From Nocardia terpenica (GTDB lineage Bacteria; Actinomycetota; Actinomycetes; Mycobacteriales; Mycobacteriaceae): DNA of 64,000 nucleotides. Below, piece after piece: positions 42,902 to 51,272 of the stretch (positions are counted from its first letter, which is position 1; each line of letters opens with the position of its first letter). Both the position numbers and the translations under genes were made by a program. The notes beneath the pieces were generated by a model. That model did not search any database and was not told the origin of the DNA. It worked only from the letters and a program-made list of their open reading frames with translations. Location: assembly GCF_013186535.1 (NCBI RefSeq), contig NZ_JABMCZ010000004.1, positions 496,001 to 560,000 on the forward strand. Direction: 5' to 3'.

Positions 42902-42970
42902 TCGTCATCCCGGCGCTGCCCCCATGATCCCGGCGTGGCCGCCCCCATGATCCCGGCGTAGCTGCCCCAT
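42901..42970. repeat. degenerate tandem copies beside palindromic repeat
   Basis: Three or so imperfect units of 22-23 bp (CATGATCCCGGCGTGGCCGCC-type) lead into the palindrome at 42971. They are half-copies of its left hairpin arm. Same arrangement as the array at 39791 but on the other side. Confidence 0.65.
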
Positions 42971-43032
42971 GATCCCGGCGTGCTTTTGGCCGGGATCTCA
43001 CCGTAGATTCCGGCCAAAAGCACGCCGGAATC
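42971..43032. repeat. dispersed palindromic repeat, copy 3 (62-bp nested palindrome)
   Basis: Two 27-bp hairpins (42971-42997 and 43006-43032) in inverted order with an 8-base spacer TCACCGTA. Stems are GATCCCGGC/GCCGGGATC and GATTCCGGC/GCCGGAATC, loops GTGCTTTTG and its complement. It lies between the convergent mtnC and GTPase genes and could serve as a bidirectional terminator. Confidence 0.85.
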
Positions 43033-43053
43033 ATCGGCGAATGTCGTTGCTCT

Positions 43054-43635
43054 TCAGACGGCCGTAGTGGTCGCCCGCACGATCAAATGCTCCACCAGCG
43101 TCATCAGCACCGTCTTGCACGATGCGCGGTCGCGGGCGTCGCAGAGGATGACCGGGACGCGGGCCTCCAGGTCCAATGCGTCGCGGACCTCCTCGTTGGT
43201 GTACACCGGTGCGTCGTCGAAGCAGTTGACCGCGACCGCGAAGGTCAGCCCGCGCCGCTCGAAGAAATCGATGGCGGCGAAGGAGTTCTCCAGCCTGCGG
43301 GTATCGGCGATGACGATCGCCCCCAGCGCGCCGCGCGCCAATTCGTCCCACAGGAACCAGAACCGGTCCTGACCGGGCGTGCCGAACAGGTACAGCACCA
43401 GATTCTCGTCGATCGTGATGCGGCCGAAATCGAGCGCCACCGTGGTGGTCTTCTTGCCCTCGACCCCCGACAGGTCGTCGATCCCGGTGGAGAGCTCGGT
43501 GATGAGCTCCTCGGTGCGCAGCGGCGTGATCTCGCTGAGCGAGGACACCATGGTGGTCTTGCCGACGCCGAACCCGCCGGCGATGAGGATCTTGACCGAG
43601 GCGGCTAGCGGAGCCGCGGAAGGCGTTTCAGGCAC
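43054..43635 (-). CDS. conservon GTPase (CvnD-like)
   Basis: 193-residue small Ras/MglA-like GTP-binding protein, final component of the conservon. P-loop GGFGVGKTT (about residues 20-28), TTVALDFGRI switch region, FGTPGQDRFWFLWDELARGA as the DxxGQ-like switch II, and NCFD as the NKxD-like base motif. It acts with the kinase, roadblock and DUF742 proteins at the membrane as a prokaryotic G-protein-like complex (known for Streptomyces cvn9, which affects development). Five bases after the DUF742 gene. Confidence 0.9.
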   Translation of the reverse strand: MPETPSAAPLAASVKILIAGGFGVGKTTMVSSLSEITPLRTEELITELSTGIDDLSGVEGKKTTTVALDFGRITIDENLVLYLFGTPGQDRFWFLWDELARGALGAIVIADTRRLENSFAAIDFFERRGLTFAVAVNCFDDAPVYTNEEVRDALDLEARVPVILCDARDRASCKTVLMTLVEHLIVRATTTAV

Positions 43636-43640
43636 GTGTT

Positions 43641-44018
43641 CTACAGCTTTCGGATTCCATCGAGTACAGCTCGCAGGACGGTCAGGTCGCCGGGGCCGGC
43701 GTCGTCGGTTCGGGCCGGTGCCCGGAAGTTCAAGTGCCCCTCACCGATCAAATCACCCACAAGGATCTTGGTCACGGCGAGGGGCAGAGTCAGGGCGGCG
43801 GACACCTCGGCCACCGATTGCGGATATCGGCACAGCCGAACGATTTCCGCGTATTCCGGCTCCGCCCTCCGCAGCGGTGGCGGGGCCTCGACCGTCGCCA
43901 CCAGGGTCAGCATATCCAGATCGTGTCCCGCCCCCATGGTGCGGCCCCGTGTCACGGCGTACGGGCGGACCAGCGGGCCAGCCGCGTCGTCGAACCACGG
44001 TTGACCGAAGTGCGTCAT
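43641..44018 (-). CDS. DUF742 conservon protein (CvnC-like)
   Basis: 125 residues, a winged-helix-like DUF742 protein: LVRPYAVTRGRT at the N-terminus and VRLCRYPQSVAEVSAALTLPLAVTKILVGDLIGEGHLNF, ending in a LTVLRAVLDGIRKL helix. In conservons it binds the roadblock and GTPase partners. Its ATG overlaps the roadblock stop by four bases, so coupled translation is expected. Confidence 0.9.
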   Translation of the reverse strand: MTHFGQPWFDDAAGPLVRPYAVTRGRTMGAGHDLDMLTLVATVEAPPPLRRAEPEYAEIVRLCRYPQSVAEVSAALTLPLAVTKILVGDLIGEGHLNFRAPARTDDAGPGDLTVLRAVLDGIRKL

Positions 44019-44440
44019 GACAATCGGTGCTCCACCTGTTCCGCGAGTCCGCTACGGGCATCGGTGGACAGGTAGGTGCCGACGCGCTGCACGGTCAGGT
44101 TCATCTCGTAGGCGACCATGCCGAGGTTGGCATTCTCGGTGGCCTGCAGCGCGATGCACGCGTTGTCGCCGGCGGCGGTGACGAACAGCACCGCCCGATC
44201 GAGCTCGATCACCGCCTGCCGCACCGACCCGCCGTCGAAGCGGCTGCCGGCGCTGCGGGCCAGCCCGTACAGCGTCGCGGACATGGCGCCGAAATGTTCG
44301 GCATCCTCCCGGCTCATGGTGGTGGACCGGCCCAGCAGCAGTCCGTCGGTGGAATGCACCACCGCGTACCGCACCCCGGCCAGGCGGTCGACGAGATCGT
44401 CGAGCAGCCAGTTGAGATCACCTGCGTTGGAAGAGGTCAC
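44015..44440 (-). CDS. roadblock/LC7 domain protein (CvnB-like)
   Basis: About 141 residues with a single roadblock/LC7 domain, resembling GTPase-activating MglB: DLNWLLDDLVDRLAGVRYAVVHSTDGLLLGRS, then AVLFVTAAGDNACIALQATENANLGMVAYEMNLTVQRVGTYL. It regulates the downstream GTPase. GTG 44440 is chosen because GGAAGG lies five bases upstream; ATG 44458 is open too. Either way its start overlaps the kinase end. Confidence 0.9.
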   Translation of the reverse strand: MTSSNAGDLNWLLDDLVDRLAGVRYAVVHSTDGLLLGRSTTMSREDAEHFGAMSATLYGLARSAGSRFDGGSVRQAVIELDRAVLFVTAAGDNACIALQATENANLGMVAYEMNLTVQRVGTYLSTDARSGLAEQVEHRLS

Positions 44441-46760
44441 CTTCGCCTTCCTGTTCATCCGGTGTGACGGTGGTCGCGGGCTCCGGATTGGCCCGGCGTC
44501 CCTGTCGCGTCCCATTCTCTATGGCGGACATCAGATCTCGCGCCTGCTCCGCCGAGCGTGTCCGCTGCGGGCCGGTTTCGGGGGCGGGCCGGTCGGCCAG
44601 TCCCGGGGCGAGACTGGCCTGGCGGCGGCGCCGGGGCAGCGGCGGCCGCCCGTTCCCGGGCTCCGGGCGCGCGATCGCGGGGCGCTGCACATCCCCGGTC
44701 ATGGCCGGGCGGGGCGGCGGCAGCGTCGCCAGCGCGATCGGGGCGGGCGTGGGCGAACCGGCGGGCAGGCTCGGCAGTTCACCGGTCGCCGGGGGCTCCG
44801 GGCGGCGGCCGGGCAGCCGATCGGGCAGGTGGTCGGCGACCGGGGTATCGGTGGCGATCAGCGCGGTGGGGATCAGCACGATCGCGCGGATGCCGCCGTA
44901 GTCGGATTCCGACAGCCGCACCGAGATGCCGTGCCGGGCGCTGAGCTGCGCGACCACGAACAGGCCGAGCCGGGAGTTGGCGGACAGCTCGGCGACACCG
45001 AAATCCGGTGGGTGGCGCAGCATGTCGTTGGCGCGCTCGAGCTCCTCGTCGGGCATGCCCATGCCCTGGTCGCCGATCTCGATCACGACGCCCTTGCCGA
45101 CCTGGTTACCGGTGATGTCGACCCGCGACTGCGGCGGCGAGAACGAGGTGGCGTTGTCGACCAGTTCGGCGAGCAGGTGGATGAGGTCGGCGACCACCGT
45201 GCCGACGATGTGCACCTGCGGCAGCCGCGAGGTGCGCACCCGCGCGTAGTCCAGGGTCTCGCCGACCGAGCTGCGCACCAGCTCCACCAGCGGCACCGGC
45301 CGCCGCCACTGCCGCCCCGGCTGCCCGCCGCCGAGGATGATCAGGTTCTCGGCGTTGCGCCGCTCCCGGGTGGCGAGGTGGTCGAGCTTGAAGAAGGTGT
45401 CCAGCAGCGTCGGATCCTCCTGCCGGGATTCGGCCTCGTCCAGGATCTCCAGCTGCCGGTGCACCACGATCTGGCTGCGGTGCGCGATATTGAGGAACAC
45501 CGCGCGCACGCCCTGCCGGGTGCGGGCCTCGGTGACGGCGGCGGCGACGGCCGCGGTGTGGGCGCGGTTGAACGCCTTTGCCACCGAACCGATCTCGTCG
45601 TGTCCGAAGTCCAGGTGCGCGGCCTCGGTCTCCGGGTCGACCTTCTCGCCCGCGGTGAGCCGGCGCATGATGTCGGGCAGCCGCACCTCGGCCAGCGCCA
45701 GGGTTTCGGTGCGCAGCCGCCGCAGCCGCCCGATGAGCCGGTTGGCCAGCCACAGCGCGACCAGGAACGCGGCCGCCGACAGCACCAGCACACCCAGGCC
45801 CGCGAGGATCGAGTTGCGGGCGGTCGTGGAGGCGTCGTCGACGGCGACATGGTCGGCGTGCTGGTTCTGCACCTCCCACAGCTCCAGCATGTGCCGGTTG
45901 AGAGTGTCGGCGGCGGTGCGCCATTCGGCGATGCTGATCGGAAGCGACGGGGCCGCACCGGATTTCGCGGGCGCCGGGGGATGGATGACGTAGTCCTCCA
46001 TCACGCCCAGCTGCTGCCAGCTCGACGAGTCCAGCACCGACTTGACGCGCGCGCCCTGATCGCCGCCGAGATCGCCTGCCAGCTGCGGTATTTCGATGCG
46101 GAAGTAGCCGACCAGGTTCCGGTACTCCGCCGACAGCGCGGGCGGCAGGCCGGTGCCGTTGACGGCGGCCGCGGTGAGCGCCGAGGTCCTCGACATCGCC
46201 TCCATGGCGCGCAGCACGCGCAGCGCGCCGTCGAGCTCGGTGGCGATGGCGGCGTCGGGTGCGTTGCGGGCCACGATCTGGGTGCCGAGGGCGACGCCCT
46301 GCAAGATCCTGGTGTAGGCGGAGTAGGCGTCGGGAATCGAGATGGTGCCGGAGTCGATGCCGCCGCGCAGGGTGGGCAGCTGCTGCTTGAGGGTGTCGAA
46401 ACTGCCGAGGTCGTAACTCATCTTGGCGCGGCCGACGCTGTTGAGCCGGGCCTCGACCGGGGCCAGCTCGCGCAGGGCGCTGTCCAGGCGCTGGCGGGCC
46501 GCGCCCAGGCCGACCGGGTCGGGCTGCTCACCGGCGAGCTGCCACAGCGACAGCAGCCGCTCCTGCTCGACCGACGCGATCATCTCGCGCACTTGGGAGT
46601 TGGCGTTCTCCAGGACCGAGGCCCATGCCTTGGCGTCCTGGCCCTCGTTCACCAGATAACCCGTGGCGCCCACACCGATCACGAGCAGAGCCAGGCTCGG
46701 AACGAGTGCGATCGCCAGAATGCGGGTCCGGATACCGAGCCTCGCTCTCAACATCGGCAC
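44418..46760 (-). CDS. sensor histidine kinase of the conservon (CvnA-like)
   Basis: 780 residues: a first membrane segment (about residues 13-34), a large extracytoplasmic nitrate/nitrite-sensor-like helical domain, a second segment (NSILAGLGVLVLSAAAFLVALWLA), a HAMP-like linker, and an HATPase_c domain with LAELVDNATSFSPP (N box) and GDQGMGMPDEEL (G1). There is no ordinary phosphorylated H-box; these kinases probably work with the roadblock/GTPase partners. A long Pro/Arg-rich tail ends the protein. Leads the operon 44418-43054. A hairpin at 46806 separates it from the metal genes upstream. Confidence 0.9.
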   Translation of the reverse strand: MPMLRARLGIRTRILAIALVPSLALLVIGVGATGYLVNEGQDAKAWASVLENANSQVREMIASVEQERLLSLWQLAGEQPDPVGLGAARQRLDSALRELAPVEARLNSVGRAKMSYDLGSFDTLKQQLPTLRGGIDSGTISIPDAYSAYTRILQGVALGTQIVARNAPDAAIATELDGALRVLRAMEAMSRTSALTAAAVNGTGLPPALSAEYRNLVGYFRIEIPQLAGDLGGDQGARVKSVLDSSSWQQLGVMEDYVIHPPAPAKSGAAPSLPISIAEWRTAADTLNRHMLELWEVQNQHADHVAVDDASTTARNSILAGLGVLVLSAAAFLVALWLANRLIGRLRRLRTETLALAEVRLPDIMRRLTAGEKVDPETEAAHLDFGHDEIGSVAKAFNRAHTAAVAAAVTEARTRQGVRAVFLNIAHRSQIVVHRQLEILDEAESRQEDPTLLDTFFKLDHLATRERRNAENLIILGGGQPGRQWRRPVPLVELVRSSVGETLDYARVRTSRLPQVHIVGTVVADLIHLLAELVDNATSFSPPQSRVDITGNQVGKGVVIEIGDQGMGMPDEELERANDMLRHPPDFGVAELSANSRLGLFVVAQLSARHGISVRLSESDYGGIRAIVLIPTALIATDTPVADHLPDRLPGRRPEPPATGELPSLPAGSPTPAPIALATLPPPRPAMTGDVQRPAIARPEPGNGRPPLPRRRRQASLAPGLADRPAPETGPQRTRSAEQARDLMSAIENGTRQGRRANPEPATTVTPDEQEGEGDLFQRR

Positions 46761-46805
46761 AACTTAACCGCTCAGCAGGGTCCTCGCCGCTCTGGTCCCG
46801 TTGAG

Positions 46806-46828
46806 CGAGACTGCAATTGACAGTCTCG
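46806..46828 (-). terminator. hairpin between CDF transporter and conservon kinase
   Basis: Perfect 8-bp stem CGAGACTG/CAGTCTCG with loop CAATTGA. It sits 12 bases after the CDF stop codon on the same strand, fitting a terminator; it could instead be an operator for the kinase operon. Confidence 0.45.
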
Positions 46829-46840
46829 ACGGTGTGTGCA

Positions 46841-47479
46841 TCAATCGCAGCAGGTGTCGCCGCGCCGGGCCGCGACGCCCTCGCGCACCGCGAGCGCGGC
46901 GACCACGAGCGCGGCCGCCGGGTCGGCCCAGGACCAGCCCAGCAGGCTGTCCAGGAGCAGCCCCAGCAGCACCACCGCGGACAGGTAGGTGCACAGCAGG
47001 GTCTGCTTGGAATCCGCGACCGCCGACCGGGAGCCGAGCTCGCGCCCGGCCCGGCGCTGCGCCCGCGACAGCACCGGCATGACGACCAGACTCGTTGCGG
47101 CCAGGCCGATTCCGACGGGGGAGCGGCCGGGGGTCTCGCCGGTGATCAGCCCGTGCACGGCCTCGGCGGTGACGTAGGCGGCCAGGGCGAAGAACGAGAA
47201 GGAGATGGCGCGCAGCGTGATTCGCTCGCGCGCCGCGGGATCGGTCCCGGCGAACTGCCAGGCGACGGCGGCGGCCGAGGACACCTCGATGAGCGAATCG
47301 AGCCCGAAACCCACCAGGGCCGTGGACGATACCCGCGCGCCCTCGGCCAGGCCGACCAGCGCCTCCGCCACGTTGTAGGCGATGGTCGCCGCCACCAGCA
47401 GCCGAATCCGGCGGGCGAGCACCGCGCGCCGCGAATCGTGCTGCCGCGGCGGCATTCCCAGCTCGACCATCAGCAGCAC
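46841..47479 (-). CDS. cation diffusion facilitator-like transporter
   Basis: 212 residues with five or six membrane segments. It has the CDF TM2-type DSLIEVSSAAAVAWQ and TM5-type ADSKQTLLCTYLSAVVLLGLLLD, where the acidic residues bind metal in antiporters such as ZitB. It is truncated relative to full CDFs, lacking a cytosolic dimer domain. The C-terminal DTCCD may bind soft metals. It starts within the end of the ArsR gene (10-base overlap), so it is co-expressed with a thiol sensor. Probably a Cd, Pb or Zn exporter. Confidence 0.8.
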   Translation of the reverse strand: MLLMVELGMPPRQHDSRRAVLARRIRLLVAATIAYNVAEALVGLAEGARVSSTALVGFGLDSLIEVSSAAAVAWQFAGTDPAARERITLRAISFSFFALAAYVTAEAVHGLITGETPGRSPVGIGLAATSLVVMPVLSRAQRRAGRELGSRSAVADSKQTLLCTYLSAVVLLGLLLDSLLGWSWADPAAALVVAALAVREGVAARRGDTCCD

Positions 47480-47796
47480 CCGTCCGCCGCGGTGGGGCAG
47501 CAGGCCGGGTCGACGGCCAGCACCAGGCCCAGCAGGTCGGCCAGCGCGTGCCCGATCCGGCGGTCCGCCAGCTCGTAGCGGCTGCGCCGCCCCTGCGGCA
47601 CCGCCACCACCAGCCCGCAGCCGCGCAGGCAGGCCAGATGATTGGACAGGATCTGGCGCGAGACCCCGATCTGCTCGGCCAACTCGGACGGGTAGCCGGG
47701 CGCCTCGCGCAGGGCCAGCAGGATGCGGGTCCGGGTGGGGTCGGACAGCGCATGGCCGAAGCGGGACAGCGCGTCGCTGTGCAGGGTGGGTGCCAC
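47470..47796 (-). CDS. ArsR family metal sensor, CmtR-like
   Basis: 108-residue winged-helix repressor. ALSDPTRTRILLALREAPGYPSELAEQIGVSRQILSNHLACLRGCGLVVAV carries C56 and C60 in the same LxCLRxCGLV context as CmtR of M. tuberculosis (C57, C61), and the C-terminal CC/CC (99-100, 107-108) could supply the third ligand. It would detect Cd(II)/Pb(II) and derepress the CDF gene, with which it overlaps. GTG start behind a TACTAT -10-like box, near leaderless. A TCTGTATACAGA dyad lies in the promoter. Confidence 0.85.
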   Translation of the reverse strand: MAPTLHSDALSRFGHALSDPTRTRILLALREAPGYPSELAEQIGVSRQILSNHLACLRGCGLVVAVPQGRRSRYELADRRIGHALADLLGLVLAVDPACCPTAADGCC

Positions 47797-47817
47797 GCGA
47801 CAGATAGTACAGCAGAA

Positions 47818-47829
47818 TCTGTATACAGA
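47818..47829. promoter_or_regulatory. candidate CmtR-type operator
   Basis: Perfect 12-bp palindrome TCTGTATACAGA in the ArsR promoter, beside a -10-like TACTAT on the minus strand. AT-rich against the high-GC background, as metal-sensor operators often are. Confidence 0.5.
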
Positions 47830-47930
47830 AAATACTGAACTGTAAATGCTCGGTTCGGGTGCGGGCCGACCGGTGACGGCCGGGGGTAGATTGTGTGTAT
47901 CGCTGGGTTACTCATAAGTAGGAGGCCGTC

Positions 47931-49484
47931 ATGCCCGTGCCGGAAGCCGGTGTTTTCGAGCGTCTGCGAGGTTTCGCGGCCGTGGACAGCGCCCGTGAGC
48001 ACGACAGCCGGGCGATCTCGGAGGTCTTCACGGGCCGTCCGCTGGGCACGGTCCCGATCGGCACGGCCGAGGATGTGACGGCCGCGTTCGCCCGGGCGCG
48101 GGCGGCGCAGGCGGACTGGGCGGCGCGGCCGGTGGCGGAGCGGTCGGCGATCTTCGCCCGCTATCGCGATCTGGTGGTGGCCGAGCGCGAATACCTCATG
48201 GACATCATTCAGGCGGAGACCGGTAAGGCGCGCTGGGCGGCCCAGGAGGAGGTGATGGGCCTGATGTTCGCGGCCCGCTACTTCGCCCGGGTCGCGCCGC
48301 AACTGCTCGCGCCGCGCGGTGTGCCCGGCGCGTTCGCGATCCTGAACCGGGCGTCGGTGCGGACCCAGCCCAAGGGTGTGGTCGGGGTGATCGCGCCGTG
48401 GAACTACCCGATGCTGCTGTCCATAGGCGATTCGATTCCGGCGCTGCTGGCCGGGAACGCGGTGGTGGTGAAGCCGGACAGCCAGACCCCGTATTCGTCG
48501 CTGGTGCACGTGGATCTGCTGCAGCGGGCGGGGTTGCCGCGGGATCTGCTGCAGGTGGTGCCCGGACCCGGGTCGAAGGTGGGCACCGCGATCGTGGACG
48601 CCTGCGACTATCTGATGTTCACCGGATCCTCGGACACCGGCCGCGTCCTCGCGCAGCAGTGCGGGCGGCGGCTGATCGGATTCTCCGCGGAACTCGGCGG
48701 CAAGAATCCGATGATCGTCACCCGCGGCGCGGATCTGGACAAGGCCGCGAAAGCCGCTGTGCGGGCATGTTTCTCCAATGCCGGGCAGCTGTGTATCTCG
48801 ATCGAGCGGCTGTATGTCGAACGGGCGGTGGCCGAGGAGTTCACGACCAAGTTCGTCGCCGCGGTGCAGGCGGCGAAACTCGGTGCGGCCTACGATCATT
48901 CGGCCGATATCGGCAGCCTGATCTCCGAGGCGCAGGTGGAGACGGTGGCCAAGCACGTCGCCGACGCCACCTCCAAGGGCGCCAAGGTGCTCGCGGGCGG
49001 GCATGCGCGTCCCGACATCGGTCCGCTGTTCTTCGAGCCGACCGTGCTGGCCGAGGTCACCGACGAGATGGAGTGCGGCCGCAACGAGACCTTCGGCCCG
49101 CTGGTGTCGATCTATCCGGTCGCCGACGTGGAGGAGGCGATCGCCCGCGCCAACGACACCGAGTACGGCCTCAACGCCAGCGTCTGGGCGGCGACCAAAT
49201 CCGACGGCGAACGCATCGCCGCGCGCCTACACGCCGGAACCGTCTGCGTCGACGAGGGATACGCCCCCGCCTGGGGCAGCACCAGCGCACCGATGGGCGG
49301 CATGGGCATCTCCGGCGTCGGCCGCCGCCACGGCCCCGACGGGTTGCTCAAGTTCACCGAGCCGCAGACCGTGGTCGTCACCCGGTTCCTGAACCTGGAC
49401 GCGCCCTTCGGTTTTTCGCAGCAGCGCTGGCAGCAGGTGCTGATGCTGGTCGCCCGCGGCCAGCGGTTCCTCCCGGGACGCTGA
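47931..49484 (+). CDS. gabD2: succinate-semialdehyde dehydrogenase (GabD2-like)
   Basis: 517-residue NAD(P)-dependent aldehyde dehydrogenase oxidising succinic semialdehyde to succinate. Seen: PWNYPM, glycine-rich FTGSSDTGR, catalytic glutamate in FSAELGGKNPM and the catalytic cysteine in NAGQLCISIERLYV. The N-terminal DSREHDSRAI-like region and overall layout match the GabD2 group (Rv1731-like). ATG at 47931 with AGGAGG four bases upstream. Monocistronic; no GABA transaminase gene adjoins, so it may act in a TCA bypass or amino-acid catabolism. Confidence 0.85.
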   Translation: MPVPEAGVFERLRGFAAVDSAREHDSRAISEVFTGRPLGTVPIGTAEDVTAAFARARAAQADWAARPVAERSAIFARYRDLVVAEREYLMDIIQAETGKARWAAQEEVMGLMFAARYFARVAPQLLAPRGVPGAFAILNRASVRTQPKGVVGVIAPWNYPMLLSIGDSIPALLAGNAVVVKPDSQTPYSSLVHVDLLQRAGLPRDLLQVVPGPGSKVGTAIVDACDYLMFTGSSDTGRVLAQQCGRRLIGFSAELGGKNPMIVTRGADLDKAAKAAVRACFSNAGQLCISIERLYVERAVAEEFTTKFVAAVQAAKLGAAYDHSADIGSLISEAQVETVAKHVADATSKGAKVLAGGHARPDIGPLFFEPTVLAEVTDEMECGRNETFGPLVSIYPVADVEEAIARANDTEYGLNASVWAATKSDGERIAARLHAGTVCVDEGYAPAWGSTSAPMGGMGISGVGRRHGPDGLLKFTEPQTVVVTRFLNLDAPFGFSQQRWQQVLMLVARGQRFLPGR

Positions 49485-49540
49485 TCGTCGGGCGTCGGCG
49501 CCGCGGTGCGAGATGCGCTGCGGCGCAGCACCGGAAGCGG

Positions 49541-49921
49541 CTACCGCCCGATGCCGGGCTCGAAGGCGAGCTGTTTGCTCAACGTCGTCCGCACCGGTGA
49601 CCGCTCGACCCGTTCCATGACTGCGGCCCGATGGCGCTCGTACTCCGGGTCGAGATCGAGCTCGTACCGGAAGGTGGTCGTGACATCCGCCCGATCGAGC
49701 TCGACCCGCACCCGAACCTCCGCCTCCGGCGCCCCCGCCTCGACCAGTGCCATCCGCGCCGAAATGGTCATACACGAGGCCAACGCCGCCTCCAGCAACT
49801 CGTGCGGCCGCATCCCCGCACTCCCGCCGACACCGTTCTTCTCGGTATCGGCGGCCCCTTCGTTCTCCCCGGCCCGCAATTGCACCTGCCACGGCGTCGA
49901 AATCGACGTCGCCTCAACCAT
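49541..49921 (-). CDS. OsmC family protein
   Basis: 126-residue peroxiredoxin-like OsmC/Ohr-superfamily protein reducing organic hydroperoxides in relatives. The central GMRPHELLEAALASCMTISARMALVEAGAP carries the peroxidatic-type cysteine; the second, resolving-type cysteine of Ohr is not seen, placing it with one-Cys OsmC-like proteins. ATG 49921 chosen (GAGGTG upstream); GTG 49930 in frame. Stands alone. Confidence 0.85.
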   Translation of the reverse strand: MVEATSISTPWQVQLRAGENEGAADTEKNGVGGSAGMRPHELLEAALASCMTISARMALVEAGAPEAEVRVRVELDRADVTTTFRYELDLDPEYERHRAAVMERVERSPVRTTLSKQLAFEPGIGR

Positions 49922-49990
49922 TCTGCCCACCTCGTTTCGCCGGTAACGGAACGAGTCTACGGAAACCGGCTACAGAATGAGATTCGCGTC

Positions 49991-50251
49991 TTACGTTCTG
50001 AGACTCGGGAGGAATGGCCGGTGCATGAGTTGTTCCCAGAGGTCACGCCGAACCGCGTCCCAGAGCGCCGATAGCTCCGGCAGTTGCTCACGGGCGCGGG
50101 CCAAATCGGGAAGGCGGCCGGGCGCGAAGGACACCAGCGGTATCCCGTCGGCGCTGCTGGAAATGGAGATGATCGTGATCCGGCACCGTCTCAGCTGCCA
50201 CACCACCTGCATCCCGTCCAGCTCGGTCCGATGAACCTCATCCGGGAACAC
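49991..50251 (-). CDS. small hypothetical protein
   Basis: 86 residues from GTG 50251, with GGAGGTAG nine bases upstream. Starts MFPDEVHRTELDGMQVVWQLRRC and ends with a helical, Arg/Leu-rich part. No family recognised. It shares an upstream 29-bp repeat, at nearly the same distance from the start, with the gene at 50495-51079, so the two are probably co-regulated. No signal or membrane segment. Confidence 0.5.
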   Translation of the reverse strand: MFPDEVHRTELDGMQVVWQLRRCRITIISISSSADGIPLVSFAPGRLPDLARAREQLPELSALWDAVRRDLWEQLMHRPFLPSLRT

Positions 50252-50388
50252 AGCCGCCTACCTCCGACCGAAAAACATGACAGTAAAACCGACCACCAGT
50301 TTCCTCCTGCCAATCGCCGACGGAAATCCTTGAACCCCAGCCTGATTGCAGGGCCCCCACAGCTTGCGCTCCTCGCCCGCCCATCGAC

Positions 50389-50417
50389 AGCGTTGCGCTG
50401 TTGACAGCTGTTGCCAA
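50389..50417. repeat. 29-bp promoter repeat, copy A
   Basis: Differs from the copy at 51213-51241 at two bases. It contains a 17-bp near-palindrome TTGACAGC-T-GTTGCCAA. It lies 138 bases upstream of the small gene's start at 50251. Looks like a shared operator. Confidence 0.55.
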
Positions 50418-50494
50418 CTTTCTCAACACCGGTCGCAACTGCATTACCGTGCGCAAAGGTGGTAGGGGTGGAGGATCGGCGGGCGTTCGGCGGT

Positions 50495-51079
50495 TCAGCC
50501 GTCTCGGTGGCGGGCCCAGTTGTCGGCGTTGGCTTTTGCCTCGCCGACGGTGCGGGCCGAGGATTCTCGCAGGAGGGTGCCGTCGGGGCGGGCTATGCGC
50601 CAGGAGCAGGTGGTGGGGGTGGTGGCCCGGACCCGGGCCTGGATTTCGTCGCGGTCTTTCGACAGCCACCATTCTCGTTCGTCGCCCTGGAGCAGCCAGC
50701 CGTCGGTGGCGTCTTCGGGGCGGATGGGGCCGTAGGGGGCTTTCGTGTGGCGGGCCACCGCGCCGGATCCGGCGTAGGTGTGCATGTCGTCGACCGTGAC
50801 GACGGTGAAATCGGCGAGTTCGCCGGGGATTTCGGGGCGGTCGAAGTGGAGGAGGTTGGGAGTGAGGACCGCCTCGGCGCCGAGGCGATCCACCGCGGTG
50901 CGCAGCCGCAGCACCGGGCGATCGGTCCACGCGCCGACCGCCAGGATCTTGGCGAGGTGGTAGCCCGATCGTTGCGCGACGGTGCGCAGGCGCTCCTCGT
51001 CCCACTGTCTGCGCACGCCGGAGACATCGCGGTGCAGGAAGCCGACGGCCACCCGATCCCGGGATCCACTCTCGTTCAC
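50495..51079 (-). CDS. hypothetical protein with recombinase-like N-terminal half
   Basis: 194 residues. The N-terminal ~70 residues (RDRVAVGFLHRDVSGVRRQWDEERLRTVAQRSGYHLAKILAVG...) recall the catalytic-domain fold of small serine-recombinase-like proteins that are common in Nocardia, but no catalytic serine context is certain. The C-terminal half holds CSWRIARPDGTLLRESSARTVGEAKANADNWARHR, a DUF-like module often seen after them. GTG start at 51079 with AGAGGCG upstream. Shares a promoter repeat with the gene at 49991. Function unknown; probably regulatory or accessory. Confidence 0.6.
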   Translation of the reverse strand: MNESGSRDRVAVGFLHRDVSGVRRQWDEERLRTVAQRSGYHLAKILAVGAWTDRPVLRLRTAVDRLGAEAVLTPNLLHFDRPEIPGELADFTVVTVDDMHTYAGSGAVARHTKAPYGPIRPEDATDGWLLQGDEREWWLSKDRDEIQARVRATTPTTCSWRIARPDGTLLRESSARTVGEAKANADNWARHRDG

Positions 51080-51212
51080 GCTGCGCCTCTTCCCGATTCA
51101 TCGCCTGGAAGCACCCGCCGCCGGGGAGCCGTGGGTGTAGGGCTCACCGCGCCGCGGGGGGTACCCGACGGCGGGGCTGCTCACAGCATGCGGTGCGGGG
51201 GCGGTCGGCGGT

Positions 51213-51241
51213 AGCGTTCCGCTGTTGACAACTGTTGCCAA
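51213..51241. repeat. 29-bp promoter repeat, copy B
   Basis: Partner of 50389-50417, two mismatches. Its 17-bp core TTGACAAC-T-GTTGCCAA has arms agreeing at 7 of 8 positions. It lies 134 bases upstream of the start codon at 51079. Confidence 0.55.
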
Positions 51242-51272
51242 TTCGCCGATTCGGCTCGGCAACACCTCGGCA

